DNA of 64,000 bases, taken from the NCBI GenBank assembly GCA_035772405.1, contig JAYKKM010000142.1:1888501-1952500 (forward strand), in the 5' to 3' direction. Source of the stretch: Chrysogorgia sp. JL179-B06 (taxonomy: Eukaryota; Cnidaria; Anthozoa; Scleralcyonacea; Chrysogorgiidae). Under the pieces are notes generated by a model. That model was not told the origin of the DNA. It made no database searches and saw nothing but the letters and a program-made list of their open reading frames with translations. Position numbers and translations under genes: made by a program. How positions within the stretch are numbered: position 1 is the stretch's first letter; each line of letters opens with the position of its first letter. Below, piece after piece: positions 26,054-36,458 of this stretch.

Positions 26054-26707
26054 TCACTCATTTATGATATAAACATCAAACAAGACAGAACCTACATCTT
26101 TCACATAATCTATGTTTGTCTCTGTGTGAAAAGTTAGACTGTTATATATACCGCTAAAAATAGGAACCCTACTTTCAACGTCTGAGTACCTTGTCACGCT
26201 ATCGTTCAACGCGGACTCTGTTGTCATAGGTAAGACAGCAACTAAACCACTCCTTTTACCTTTCGTATTTATACTTTCGTCCACGAGGGTATCACAATGA
26301 AGCTCTACGAATCTCAACCCTCTACAAATATTTACCTTATTCGGACTGGTCTTCGTCTTGGATATGAGAGTGTCTGGTTCAAAACCAAGTAATTCTCCCA
26401 GTTTATACAGCTTGACAGGAGATGAGGTGGTTATTGTACACGTGGAATTGTAAGAGTTCCTTTTTAATAATATTCCAATTTCTGCAAATTTTTTCAAAAA
26501 ATCTTTGAAATCCCAATAACCTTCTTCTAGAATGTGTTTGTTTGAACCAACGTGAACAGTGTCATTATATCCAGTGTAAACGTTCTTGTAATTCCAGAAT
26601 ATAGACATGTTCTTCACGAGTAAAGTGCTACCCTCTGGTATAGATATACTTTTGTCAAAAGTAATAGTATTCTCCTTACCTTCTATAAATACAGTTAGTT
26701 TCTTCAT
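26054..26707 (-). CDS. 217-aa capsid-like beta-rich protein (unit 2)
   Basis: Reference intact copy, homologous to the 220- and 263-aa genes of region A: VKNMSIFWNYKNV, GYWDFKDFL, STCTITTS, LYKLGELLGF, SPNKVNICRGLRFVELHCD, GKRSGLVAVLPMTT, VESRVPIFSG and VGSVLFDVYI. The strand pattern suggests a single jelly roll, so a penton-like or minor capsid role is a reasonable guess. It is divergent from the 435-aa gene with only 15 bp between the two ATGs, and both have TAAATG. Region A has two tandem versions where the unit has one. Confidence 0.6.
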   Translation of the reverse strand: MKKLTVFIEGKENTITFDKSISIPEGSTLLVKNMSIFWNYKNVYTGYNDTVHVGSNKHILEEGYWDFKDFLKKFAEIGILLKRNSYNSTCTITTSSPVKLYKLGELLGFEPDTLISKTKTSPNKVNICRGLRFVELHCDTLVDESINTKGKRSGLVAVLPMTTESALNDSVTRYSDVESRVPIFSGIYNSLTFHTETNIDYVKDVGSVLFDVYIINE

Positions 26708-26722
26708 TTATTATAAGAATAA

Positions 26723-28030
26723 ATGGAGGATAAATACTACAGTGCAGTCCGTAAGGCAAAGTCAGATTTATTGAGGAGGTACCCTCACGCCACGTTGAGT
26801 AAGTTTGAGTTTGATCCAGTCCAATCAGAAAATGGTGACGTGACAAGAGTGGATGTATACTTCCGGAACAATGACATACTCTCCACTGATATCACCAGCA
26901 CCACGTTCAAGAACGATAAGAGTATGTGGAAGTGGCTTCATAACAACACTCCCTTCCCTAAGATTTGGTGGAGTGGAGGATCAGTTCCAAAGTTGCTTTT
27001 GACAGACAAGGTTAATTACGACAACACGTTTAAAAGATTTCCACCCTACATGATCAACTACCAAGTGAATAACTTTTCAATCTATATCGACGACCAGAAC
27101 TTCTTCAAGTCAAATTTACCTAAGATTGTAATTGACACGAAGAAGCGTTTTCAAGATGGTCCGGACGGGGACAATATAAACACGTTGTGGACTCTATCAA
27201 AAAGCTACTATCAAGCGATAACCTCCATGTATATTGCAACATATAAGTCCGGCGTCTCGTTGCAAAACCTAACTCCAAGCGACGAGGTTCCTAAGCAGAT
27301 CACAAGTCTTATGAGATTCCATGTGTACTTTACCATGCGAAGGGTAATGTTCCGACTTGACAAAGGAGACATCGCAGACATCATTAGACTGTATGTTTCA
27401 GATTGGAGAGTCTTAAGAAACAATCTTCCCCTGAGTGGACCTTGGGTTAATCATATCAAAGACATTCAAGGGGATTACAAGAGATATTGTCCAAGAGTCT
27501 CAAACGGGATAACTGAGTTAGGTCAAGAGTTACTAAATCAGTCTATAGAGGTTTACATGTATGCGATACTAGGTGCTCAAGCGAAGTCGCGACAAACCAT
27601 TGTAGGTAGCAGAGCGAGCGCTAGAGAGGTTCAACAAGTTTTTAGAGACATTGTCGAAGATGCAGTTGTTCAGTACTCACCCTCTGTATGGATTAATCTT
27701 ATGAATAAAGCTACAAAAGACACTTATGTTAAGTTAGACATGGCGGTGACTCCTAACACCTGGTTGATACCAAGGAGTATGATCCTATTGAAAAAACCAG
27801 TCCCAGGGTATAACAACCTTTTGAGAGAGAGTACTGAGATTGGAATGAGTTTTGGGTACAACACCAAGTTGAACTTCCATGATGAACCCAGCGACCCGAC
27901 CGAGGGACTAGCGCAGCGAAGCGAGGTACGAGCTGAAGGAAGGGACCAAGCGAAGGGAGTGACTCCTAATCTTTTTGTCATGGGAGCTGCTGCTATGGTT
28001 GGAATTATGGTGAGCAAGTTCATATTATAA
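26723..28030 (+). CDS. 435-aa virion-type protein with C-terminal membrane anchor (unit 2)
   Basis: Reference intact copy, homologous to the frameshifted gene at 3503-4901. Conserved stretches include FPKIWWSGGSVPKLLLT, IVIDTKKRF, SYYQAITSMYIATYKSGVSL, LMRFHVYFTMRRVMFRL, DIQGDYKRYCPR, QSIEVYMYAILGAQAK, YSPSVWINLMNKA and TPNTWLIPRSM. A GC-rich mini-repeat encodes the region before the anchor, and the tail is LFVMGAAAMVGIMVSKFIL. Probably a membrane-anchored particle protein. No enzyme motif seen. Context is GAATAAATG. Confidence 0.65.
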   Translation: MEDKYYSAVRKAKSDLLRRYPHATLSKFEFDPVQSENGDVTRVDVYFRNNDILSTDITSTTFKNDKSMWKWLHNNTPFPKIWWSGGSVPKLLLTDKVNYDNTFKRFPPYMINYQVNNFSIYIDDQNFFKSNLPKIVIDTKKRFQDGPDGDNINTLWTLSKSYYQAITSMYIATYKSGVSLQNLTPSDEVPKQITSLMRFHVYFTMRRVMFRLDKGDIADIIRLYVSDWRVLRNNLPLSGPWVNHIKDIQGDYKRYCPRVSNGITELGQELLNQSIEVYMYAILGAQAKSRQTIVGSRASAREVQQVFRDIVEDAVVQYSPSVWINLMNKATKDTYVKLDMAVTPNTWLIPRSMILLKKPVPGYNNLLRESTEIGMSFGYNTKLNFHDEPSDPTEGLAQRSEVRAEGRDQAKGVTPNLFVMGAAAMVGIMVSKFIL

Positions 28031-28035
28031 TATAA

Positions 28036-28872
28036 ATGAGTATACACTTTGGAAATGTAGAATCAAAAGAACTGGAGAAACATGATAAGTCAAGAAGAGT
28101 CTTGTTTAACATAAATGTCACTAAAGCAAATGACAATGTCAGCACGCTCTTTCACAGATTAGATGGAAATTTAAATTATAATAGACTCAAGATCGTGAGA
28201 GACGGTGATTCCTACTTTCACCAGGATGTATACAGAAAATCTCCTATCAAGTATGGTACGACTGGAGATTTCGCTGTCTCCAGCATTGATACGCTAAGAG
28301 CTAAACAAACGATGTTTTTTGAATGTCCGAGACTCGTCGAGGTAAACGTGAGTATATTCGTGGTGATTAAGATGCTATTCCCACCAATGACGGGAAAATG
28401 GGCGTATATCGTTGGAAACGATGATGGTGGTTATGATAAGTTTATTGCTATTAGAAGTAGTTCTAACAACCAGCTATCGTACGGTGGTGGATGGCCAGCT
28501 GTGGAGTACAATTGTACATACCCGAGTGGTATCTTGAGAACAGAAAAACATATAATCTCAGCTCACTGGATGATGACGGGGAGTCATATGAGAGTGAATA
28601 ATATAGTCTCTACCGATAGTGAGTTTGAGGCAAATTTTAAAAGTATCGGATGTCAGTACTCTACTATTTTCACGAATGATAGAAATCTGACGAGGAGCTC
28701 TGGTTTTTCTAAGACTTTCACAGGATGTATATATGGTTTGAAAATAGTGAAAGGACTATTGGAACCAAAGGATATTGACAAGATAAACAAAGAAATGATG
28801 AAAGAGTACAACGTGGGTGGTACTACTCTACAAGCACCACCTCAAGCACCTGCAATTGCATTTTTAAAATGA
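28036..28872 (+). CDS. 278-aa LamG-like protein (unit 2)
   Basis: Intact; protein identical to the copy at 18241. Confidence 0.65.
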   Translation: MSIHFGNVESKELEKHDKSRRVLFNINVTKANDNVSTLFHRLDGNLNYNRLKIVRDGDSYFHQDVYRKSPIKYGTTGDFAVSSIDTLRAKQTMFFECPRLVEVNVSIFVVIKMLFPPMTGKWAYIVGNDDGGYDKFIAIRSSSNNQLSYGGGWPAVEYNCTYPSGILRTEKHIISAHWMMTGSHMRVNNIVSTDSEFEANFKSIGCQYSTIFTNDRNLTRSSGFSKTFTGCIYGLKIVKGLLEPKDIDKINKEMMKEYNVGGTTLQAPPQAPAIAFLK

Positions 28873-28883
28873 GTATATAATAA

Positions 28884-29102
28884 ATGAACAGTACAAGTCT
28901 CTTTCTAGAAATATTCCCTCCGTTCACTCAAGAAACGGATCAAATTATCCTGTACACCACTTGTGGAACTGTCGCTCTGCTAGCCTTGAAAGCATTTCAC
29001 CAAGTAGCTAAGCGAGTAATGAGGAAGATAGTGGCAGATCGCGCTCTGAAACGTCAAATAAACGAAGCTTTACAAGATGTTAAGACCAATGAAGAAGTGT
29101 AA
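28884..29102 (+). CDS. 72-aa membrane protein (unit 2)
   Basis: Intact copy of the gene at 19089. Confidence 0.6.
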   Translation: MNSTSLFLEIFPPFTQETDQIILYTTCGTVALLALKAFHQVAKRVMRKIVADRALKRQINEALQDVKTNEEV

Positions 29103-29109
29103 TAGATAA

Positions 29110-29397
29110 ATGAACGTATTACTTTTGTTGTTTTTAATTACAAGTGTGTTGAGCATCCCAACGTCATCGACCGACCCGACCGGAGCGCAGCGAAGGGAGG
29201 GACTGAGAAATGGTATCTTTGATATGAGTAAGACAAACAAAATCTCACTCATTATTGGTGGTGTTATCTTATTGTTGATCTTCATTGGTGTGGTGTTGAA
29301 TTTTGTTAAAACACATGTTATTTGCAGTTTAATATCTACACCTATCATTATTCTGATCATGTGGTGTTTGAGAATGTTTTATCACATTGATAAATGA
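29110..29397 (+). CDS. 95-aa membrane protein with signal peptide (unit 2)
   Basis: Intact copy of the gene at 19315. Confidence 0.6.
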   Translation: MNVLLLLFLITSVLSIPTSSTDPTGAQRREGLRNGIFDMSKTNKISLIIGGVILLLIFIGVVLNFVKTHVICSLISTPIIILIMWCLRMFYHIDK

Positions 29398-29642
29398 ACG
29401 TATTACTTTTGTTGTTTTTAATTACAAATGTGTTGAGCGTCCCAACTCACCCACCGGAACAAATCGAAACAAACATGGATACAGTTATTATCAGTTTAGT
29501 TGTAGTGAATATCGTGTTCACTGTATTCTCATTATTTACAAGATTTCTCTTGTTCAGTAAAATTATTTTCCAAACCCTTAGGTTTTGGAAAATTACTAAT
29601 GGTTGTCCCTCTCTGCGCTGCGCTCCGGTCGGGTCTACTTGA
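29394..29642 (+). CDS. 82-aa membrane protein (unit 2)
   Basis: Intact; this copy alone has Val instead of Ile in the signal region (LSVPT). Confidence 0.55.
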   Translation: MNVLLLLFLITNVLSVPTHPPEQIETNMDTVIISLVVVNIVFTVFSLFTRFLLFSKIIFQTLRFWKITNGCPSLRCAPVGST

Positions 29643-29850
29643 ATGGACTGTCAGGGATAAACTTCATCTTCTGAGCGTACTTCACAGCAAGAGTGCCAGC
29701 TGCGACGGCGACGACGAGTTTCAATGTTCCTTCGATGGTGTCTGGAGCCCCAAGTGACTTTCCAAACGCTTTCTTAGAGATCATGCTTACACCAACTCCA
29801 GCTGCGGTGTAGAGTAAGGTGTCGTACAATTCGTTCTTTACATCTGTCAT
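29635..29850 (-). CDS. 71-aa membrane-associated protein (unit 2)
   Basis: Identical protein to the copy at 19840. Confidence 0.6.
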   Translation of the reverse strand: MTDVKNELYDTLLYTAAGVGVSMISKKAFGKSLGAPDTIEGTLKLVVAVAAGTLAVKYAQKMKFIPDSPFK

Positions 29851-29866
29851 CCTTTATTATAGAGGT

Positions 29867-30199
29867 TTAATCAAACGACTCTAGTTTCGCAGGAGTTTTC
29901 TTAACGGGTACTTTGGTCGTTTGGTCCCTCCCTTCACTCCCTACGGTCGTTCCGGTCAGGTCGCTCTGGTCGAGTGACTTCTTGAAGAAGAGGAAATACC
30001 CAGCGGCTGAGATCGTACCGAGCACACCAAAGACGAGCATGTAGTTGACACCACCACTCTCTTCAGTACTTTCTTGTCTCTCACGAGTCTTCTTCTCCTT
30101 AGCTGCTTTGCTTATAGCAGCGAGTCTTTTACCTTGTTCAACTTTTCTAGGATCTTTAATCTTTACGGGATCACTGCTAGTTATCTGCGGGTTACTCAT
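29867..30199 (-). CDS. 110-aa membrane protein (unit 2)
   Basis: Identical protein to the copy at 20072. Confidence 0.6.
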   Translation of the reverse strand: MSNPQITSSDPVKIKDPRKVEQGKRLAAISKAAKEKKTRERQESTEESGGVNYMLVFGVLGTISAAGYFLFFKKSLDQSDLTGTTVGSEGRDQTTKVPVKKTPAKLESFD

Positions 30200-30221
30200 T
30201 TATTAGTACGTTTTGTTTACA

Positions 30222-30573
30222 AGTTGCTTAGCTTTGCTTGAAGTTTGCTTGGAAGTTGCTTAGCTTTGCTTGTAAGCAAGTCTGGTTTGCTTGAAGTTTG
30301 CTTGGAAGTTGCTTAGCTTTGCTTGTAAGCAAGTCTGGTTTGCTTGAAGTTTGCTTGGAAGCTGCTTAGCTTTGCTTGTAAGCAAGTCTGGTTTGCTTGA
30401 AGTTTGCTTGGAAGCTGCTTAGCTTTGCTTGTAAGCAAGTCTGGTTTGCTTGAAGTTTGCTTGGAAGCTGCTTAGCTTTGCTTGTAAGCAAGTCTGGTTT
30501 GCTTGAAGTTTGCTTGGAAGCTGCTTAGCTTTGCTTGTAAGCAAGTCTGGTTTGCTTGAAGTTTGCTTGGAAG
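30222..30573 (-). repeat. 53-bp tandem repeat block (unit 2)
   Basis: Same length and copy number as unit 1, unlike the neighbouring 30-bp repeat, which varies. Confidence 0.9.
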
Positions 30574-30957
30574 CTAGCAATAGTATACCAACATGATAAC
30601 GGCGGTTTTCAAACAGAGACGCGTCAAGAACCTTGAGAACTGACGTCTATCACTCTCTAGCCTTAGTCTCTCGGTCAACTCAACGATCTCTTGGTTCAAC
30701 TTCTCTAGGTCGCTGTGCTCCTCTCCTCTCTGCTTCGAGTCGCTGTGCTCCTCTCCTCTCTGCTTCGAGTCGCTGTGCTCCTCTCCTCTCTGCTTCGAGT
30801 CGCTGTGCTCCTCTCCTCTCTGCTTCGAGTCGCTGTGCTCCTCTCCTCTCTGCTTCGAGTCGCTGTGCTCCTCTCCTCTCTGCTTCGAGTCGCTGTGCTC
30901 CTCTCCTCTCTGCTTCGAGTCGCTGTGCTCCTCTCCTCTCTGCTTCGAGTCGCTCAT
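30574..30957 (-). CDS. 10-residue-repeat protein (unit 2, 8 repeats)
   Basis: 127 aa; two repeats fewer than unit 1, otherwise the same. The DNA repeats occupy 30715-30954. Confidence 0.65.
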   Translation of the reverse strand: MSDSKQRGEEHSDSKQRGEEHSDSKQRGEEHSDSKQRGEEHSDSKQRGEEHSDSKQRGEEHSDSKQRGEEHSDSKQRGEEHSDLEKLNQEIVELTERLRLESDRRQFSRFLTRLCLKTAVIMLVYYC

Positions 30958-30969
30958 TTATTATAAAGG

Positions 30970-31365
30970 ATGACGTCAATGATGTTTGGAGGAGTCTTTA
31001 ACGCGTTCGCGTTCGCGGGTGCTGGCTTCCTATTCAAGAGTATAGATAGCAATGGCTACGGCGAGGAGATGGCGAGACATAACCTTGCTGTCGAGAAACT
31101 AGCGAGAGACAGGGAGATATGGAATGAGAATGAGATAAACCGGCGAAACAAAGTCCAAGAGCTTAGACAGGAGTTGTCAGACGCGAACAAGAGTATTAAC
31201 GAGACGAACGCTGCGCTTGACAACCTGAGACAGACGTTCAGAACTGAACCGGTGTTGCGAGACTACTACGAACCCTCGACTGAGATGCAGGACTACATGA
31301 TAGCGGTGGAGGGAGTTGCGGTGGGATGGGTTGGTTATAAATTTATAAACTATTTAAAGAGATAG
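30970..31365 (+). CDS. 131-aa coiled-coil protein (unit 3)
   Basis: Identical protein to the copy at 11440. Confidence 0.7.
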   Translation: MTSMMFGGVFNAFAFAGAGFLFKSIDSNGYGEEMARHNLAVEKLARDREIWNENEINRRNKVQELRQELSDANKSINETNAALDNLRQTFRTEPVLRDYYEPSTEMQDYMIAVEGVAVGWVGYKFINYLKR

Positions 31366-31384
31366 TATATATACTAAACCAACC

Positions 31385-31999
31385 ATGTCAGTTCAACTTA
31401 CTAGTTCCGATAGCTTCAAGAGCGAGAACATCGTCTTCTCCAAGACCGAGACCAAGAAGTTCCCAGGTGGTACTTACAAGAGGGTGAACATCGAGGTTAA
31501 GTACGAGGATGGGACCACTGGTCCTCTACTCTTAGCCACCGACAAGTGCTTCTCGACTGGTGTGTGTGTGAATAAGAAGTTTGGAAAGGTTGCACACTCC
31601 CTACCCGTAATGTTGTACTCAGATGGACCAACAGAACAGCAGAAGAGTTTCGTTGAGACGATCAACAAGATCGTGAAGAGGTGTAACAAGCACGTTGCTG
31701 GGGAGTTGAACGAGGTCATCAGGGGAGACGAGGACAAGCCAGTGATGTTCTTAAAACTGAAGGAAGGGGAGGATACCCTCTGCAAGACGTTGGACGTAAT
31801 GGACGAGGAGGATGAAGGAGAAGAGGTTAAGGTGAGTGAGTTCGTCAAGACACCATGTGATGTCAGGGTGGTTATCGCGATCGATAACATCTACATCGGG
31901 GATAACTGTACGTCACTCCAGATCAAACCATATGAGGTGAAAGTGTGTGAGACGAAGGTCAAGAAGGTGGTTAAGAAGAAGAAAGTTAAGTTGATATAA
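31385..31999 (+). CDS. ssDNA-binding-like protein (unit 3)
   Basis: Intact 204-aa copy; hairpin follows at 32031-32056. Confidence 0.55.
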   Translation: MSVQLTSSDSFKSENIVFSKTETKKFPGGTYKRVNIEVKYEDGTTGPLLLATDKCFSTGVCVNKKFGKVAHSLPVMLYSDGPTEQQKSFVETINKIVKRCNKHVAGELNEVIRGDEDKPVMFLKLKEGEDTLCKTLDVMDEEDEGEEVKVSEFVKTPCDVRVVIAIDNIYIGDNCTSLQIKPYEVKVCETKVKKVVKKKKVKLI

Positions 32000-32084
32000 G
32001 TAGATGTAGGTCTCGGTCGAGTGGTTCATTATTCTTATCTTTTCAGAGATAAGAATTAGTTTAAAGGATCGGATGAGTGTATAA

Positions 32085-32438
32085 ATGATATCCAAAGGAG
32101 AAGCAACCTGTAAGAGGATCATGGAGAAGCACTTTGGAAAACCATTCACTTCAATTAGACCAGATTGGTTAAAGAATCCTGAGACTGGGAGGAACTTAGA
32201 GATAGACGTGTATAACGCCGAGCTTAAGATAGGAGTCGAGTTCAACGGGATACAACACTACGAGTATAACGAGAGGTTCCACAAGAACTATAGTAACTTC
32301 AAGAAGCAACTGAAGAGGGATCAGTTGAAGAAGGAACTATGTAAACAACATGGAGTCAAGCTGATCAGCGTTCCATACATCTGTGAAATACTACCGTACA
32401 TCATGAGACAACTTGAGAGAGCTGAATCAACTACATAA
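32085..32438 (+). CDS. Endonuclease-like protein (unit 3)
   Basis: Intact 117-aa copy. Confidence 0.65.
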   Translation: MISKGEATCKRIMEKHFGKPFTSIRPDWLKNPETGRNLEIDVYNAELKIGVEFNGIQHYEYNERFHKNYSNFKKQLKRDQLKKELCKQHGVKLISVPYICEILPYIMRQLERAESTT

Positions 32439-32465
32439 AGAGATGTCTCTATATATAATAAAGAT

Positions 32466-32612
32466 ATGACCTACTATACCTTAAAAGAGTTAAAGAAACT
32501 CGTCAAAGATCGTAAGATCAAGCTTAAGACCAACGCGAACAAGAACTATATCCTCAACGCACTTCCATCCATCCATCCATTTATATATTCTTTACATGTT
32601 TCATGCATATGA
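32466..32612 (+). pseudogene. SAP-like gene cut by the LINE (unit 3)
   Basis: Same truncated frame; the junction codon is GCA (Ala) instead of GTA (Val), a variant shared with units 4 and 6. Confidence 0.6.
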
Positions 32613-33558
32613 ACTGCTGGCTGTACAAAATTTTGCAAGCCAGCCATCAAAATTATCCTTACAAAACATAATACGTCGAATCTGGGAACGGTCCATCCCA
32701 AATTCATCCTCCAATTTCTTCCATGGATAATGCGATCCTTCCATAAAGAGAGTTTGTTTCTTAAATGTTTGGTTGTCCATTCTGATAACATGTGCAATCC
32801 ATTTGAGATGTTGTATCTTGATGAAGTGTTGCAATGGGGTAGTTCCACATATTCTATGAATATCGGCGTTGCTGTACTTATAAGCGTAATCCCATTCTTT
32901 TTTTCTTTTTTTTTTTTGTTCAATACTGATATCTCTAGGTGGTGCATCTCGTCTTGTCATACCTCCTTTTACAATTCGCCGTAGCATTCTAGTCCATTCG
33001 ACTTCGAGTTTTTGTAGCTGTGTTTCGGCATTAAAGAGAGTTGCACAGTTATATATTAGTCTTGGCCTTATGAATACGTTGAGAAACTTCGCTCGGATCT
33101 TCACACTAATTCTATGATTCTTGAACATGTTTTTCATTTCGGCGAATTTGGCAATAGCTGTCGAGATGCGATGTTGGATCATGATATTATTATCAGCTGG
33201 TGCGATTTTTACACCAAGGTATTTGAAGCTTTTAACGTTCTTGATATTCTTGTCTTCCAGTTTAATCAGGGTCTCGCTTTCCGTGTCAGCTTGATCACCA
33301 TTTATCAACATTGTTTCTGTTTTCTTTCTGGATAGTGTGAGTCCATAGCGTGAGAAGACATTTTCCACAATGATCATACCTTTTTGAAGAGCTTCTTTTG
33401 TCTTGAAGATGATAAACATATCATCTGCATAAAGAGCACGAAATAGTTGTGATACACCGTGGGATGGATGGTTTGAGCGTTGGCTCCGTGATGTTGTCTC
33501 ATTAGGGATTTGGTATTTAAATTCGATACCATAACCGGCACTCAACATTTGTTTCAAT
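32562..33558 (-). mobile_element. 5'-truncated LINE (unit 3)
   Basis: The T-run is interrupted by a C (7 T, C, 12 T), which keeps one frame of 318 aa open into the IQHLKWIAHVIRMD region. It has a private Lys for Glu in NQTFKKQ. Confidence 0.85.
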
Positions 33559-34602
33559 CCTGAGATCGATAACCAGTGCGAACTGGTCTTTATAGAAGTT
33601 GCTAAGTGTCATCTCAGATTCACTATGCAGACCAAAAATCCTTTTTGCTTCTGAGAAGAACCTTGACTTTGGAATTCCCTGACTGAACACTGAGTTGGGG
33701 ACACCTTCCACTGTGACTTTCACACTATCAATATTTGGGTAAAGATACTCTTCCGAGTCAGTCCTTACTTTGTTGGTGAACAGTAGCACAACACCTTTCA
33801 TGCTTTTCCTTGGGAGGTTTATATTCTCATTCATAATAGTCTCATCTTTTCCCCACACTTTGGTGCTCATCAAAGTTACGTGTTCGTATGGTAGTGCCTT
33901 CCCATCTATATAGAGAGAAGTGATCTCACTTGCCAGATCAGCGTTCTCGATCGTCTCATACTCGAGTTCTAAGTTCTCCAGCTCGTACCCAGCGACAGCG
34001 CTCCCAGACTGTGCAACCATGATGTCACTCGCTTTCGGTAGTGTGATGGTGAATTGTAAGTTGTTGTTCATTGAGAATGGAGCGTACAACCCAGAGTCTC
34101 CTAAGATCTTATCGAGTGCGATTTTCTGCTTTGACCCATTCACACTAAAGATCAGTCCATCAGAGACTTTACTAGCGTTTCCACTAGCAGCTCCACTGTC
34201 GTCTTTTGAGATTAGCTTTCGGAGATTTTCACCTGCAACTCCGTACTCCATCATCTCCTCCCTCTCACTTGAGGATTTCCAGAGGTCTTTGTACACCTCA
34301 ATCACACTCTCCCCAGTGTTGTCATAAACCACTTCTCCTGCCATCTTGATAGTTAACCTACTTTGCAGAAGTTTAGACAAGTTGTTCAAATACCAACTCT
34401 TTACATTGGCGTTCTTAAAGTTGAACAAGAGATGCATGCTTCCTGGGACCAGACATGAGTCTGGTTTCAACTTCGGGATGTCAATATACAGACTCTCGCC
34501 TGGACTAGCCTTGTTAGGATTCAAGGTTATTACTTGCCTAGTTCTTCGACCTTTAATCGTCGACATCGTAGACTTCTTTGCGTTCGGTGATAGATCGTTC
34601 AT
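33517..34602 (-). CDS. Putative major capsid protein, LINE-truncated (unit 3)
   Basis: Same 361-aa frame with PGESLY and NLELEYE, the consensus form of the array. Confidence 0.5.
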   Translation of the reverse strand: MNDLSPNAKKSTMSTIKGRRTRQVITLNPNKASPGESLYIDIPKLKPDSCLVPGSMHLLFNFKNANVKSWYLNNLSKLLQSRLTIKMAGEVVYDNTGESVIEVYKDLWKSSSEREEMMEYGVAGENLRKLISKDDSGAASGNASKVSDGLIFSVNGSKQKIALDKILGDSGLYAPFSMNNNLQFTITLPKASDIMVAQSGSAVAGYELENLELEYETIENADLASEITSLYIDGKALPYEHVTLMSTKVWGKDETIMNENINLPRKSMKGVVLLFTNKVRTDSEEYLYPNIDSVKVTVEGVPNSVFSQGIPKSRFFSEAKRIFGLHSESEMTLSNFYKDQFALVIDLRIETNVECRLWYRI

Positions 34603-35729
34603 TTATTATAATATGTTTTATTCCTCTCTAGGAAGAAGTACACTAACGCCATCACAACTAACCAAAGGTTTTTAGCTAGAAAACTTACCGCAGAAGCACC
34701 AGCTTTAATAATATTATAAGCGAGGTTAGCCACTCCCATCGCGAATGGTCCTAGTTTTGAGATAGCATTTTTAACTGCTCTAGCGAACGAGCCTACAGCT
34801 CTCCCTCCTTTCGCTAGCACACCTCTCATTCCAACTATAACAGTCGTAACTAATGAAGCTATAGTAATTCCCAACGCAGAGGCTCCTAACCAGATCTCCT
34901 TGAACCACTTTTTAACTTTTTGAAGTCTAGATATGTCTTTCTCCTGTTCTATGCGAGTCTCCTCTCTAGCTCTTTGATCCTCGAGTGCGTCAGCTATCTC
35001 ATCATAGTCAGCTGCCTCTTGGAAAAGTGCCTTAGCAGTATCCAAGTCACTATCTTTAATCCTCTCCCTACTAGACTCACCTCGCGCTCTGAAGTCGTCG
35101 GCTGTGATCTGGATAGCTCCCCTGTTCCCAACTCTAGACTCTGGTAAGATTGTGTCGGAAGGATTCAACACTCCATTAACTACTCTTTTATCCTGCTCAT
35201 TAAGTCTCTCCACCACATCAGGTGGTAGTCTAGTTCCCCTCACATCGATCAAAGGGATCTCTTCCATGTTTGTGGATTCACTAAGAAGCTCTTCGAACTG
35301 TCTCACTGCTACCTCATTCCTTTTAGCTGTGTTCGTCTCCCAGTGGTCTACGTTCCTATTGAGTACTATGTTGTCTACTGTGGACAACTCACCATTTTTC
35401 AGTCTAACTTTGAATAAGACTTTTCCATCTCTAACGCTTGTCCTTCTCCTAAGTTCTATTGTACTCTCGGAGAAAGGGTTCAACCTATCCCTAGTCTCTC
35501 CATCGAGTCGATCCTGTACGAACTTGTCTAACTGTACCATCACGTCATTCTTAATAGGTACGTCGAGAAGGGATTGAACGTACGTAATGTTTTCGGTGAC
35601 TAATGGATCAAGATCTTCTAGTAACCTCGACCTAAGATCTTCAAGAGTCTCAATGAGATCGTCTGTATCTAAGTTGTCGTACTCTGGAAACCTATTTTCC
35701 ATCTCATTCCAATCTTCAGCGTCTTCCAT
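34599..35729 (-). CDS. 376-aa membrane-associated protein (unit 3)
   Basis: Intact, identical protein. Confidence 0.65.
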   Translation of the reverse strand: MEDAEDWNEMENRFPEYDNLDTDDLIETLEDLRSRLLEDLDPLVTENITYVQSLLDVPIKNDVMVQLDKFVQDRLDGETRDRLNPFSESTIELRRRTSVRDGKVLFKVRLKNGELSTVDNIVLNRNVDHWETNTAKRNEVAVRQFEELLSESTNMEEIPLIDVRGTRLPPDVVERLNEQDKRVVNGVLNPSDTILPESRVGNRGAIQITADDFRARGESSRERIKDSDLDTAKALFQEAADYDEIADALEDQRAREETRIEQEKDISRLQKVKKWFKEIWLGASALGITIASLVTTVIVGMRGVLAKGGRAVGSFARAVKNAISKLGPFAMGVANLAYNIIKAGASAVSFLAKNLWLVVMALVYFFLERNKTYYNK

Positions 35730-35789
35730 TTTAGTCCTTGTTCAGTCACTACATCATTGACACTAGGTTCGACTTCGCTTCGCTTCATC

Positions 35790-36443
35790 TCACTCATTTA
35801 TGATATAAACATCAAACAAGACAGAACCTACATCTTTCACATAATCTATGTTTGTCTCTGTGTGAAAAGTTAGACTGTTATATATACCGCTAAAAATAGG
35901 AACCCTACTTTCAACGTCTGAGTACCTTGTCACGCTATCGTTCAACGCGGACTCTGTTGTCATAGGTAAGACAGCAACTAAACCACTCCTTTTACCTTTC
36001 GTATTTATACTTTCGTCCACGAGGGTATCACAATGAAGCTCTACGAATCTCAACCCTCTACAAATATTTACCTTATTCGGACTGGTCTTCGTCTTGGATA
36101 TGAGAGTGTCTGGTTCAAAACCAAGTAATTCTCCCAGTTTATACAGCTTGACAGGAGATGAGGTGGTTATTGTACACGTGGAATTGTAAGAGTTCCTTTT
36201 TAATAATATTCCAATTTCTGCAAATTTTTTCAAAAAATCTTTGAAATCCCAATAACCTTCTTCTAGAATGTGTTTGTTTGAACCAACGTGAACAGTGTCA
36301 TTATATCCAGTGTAAACGTTCTTGTAATTCCAGAATATAGACATGTTCTTCACGAGTAAAGTACTACCCTCTGGTATAGATATACTTTTGTCAAAAGTAA
36401 TAGTATTCTCCTTACCTTCTATAAATACAGTTAGTTTCTTCAT
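35790..36443 (-). CDS. 217-aa capsid-like protein (unit 3)
   Basis: Intact copy of the reference at 26054. Confidence 0.6.
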   Translation of the reverse strand: MKKLTVFIEGKENTITFDKSISIPEGSTLLVKNMSIFWNYKNVYTGYNDTVHVGSNKHILEEGYWDFKDFLKKFAEIGILLKRNSYNSTCTITTSSPVKLYKLGELLGFEPDTLISKTKTSPNKVNICRGLRFVELHCDTLVDESINTKGKRSGLVAVLPMTTESALNDSVTRYSDVESRVPIFSGIYNSLTFHTETNIDYVKDVGSVLFDVYIINE

Positions 36444-36458
36444 TTATTATAAGAATAA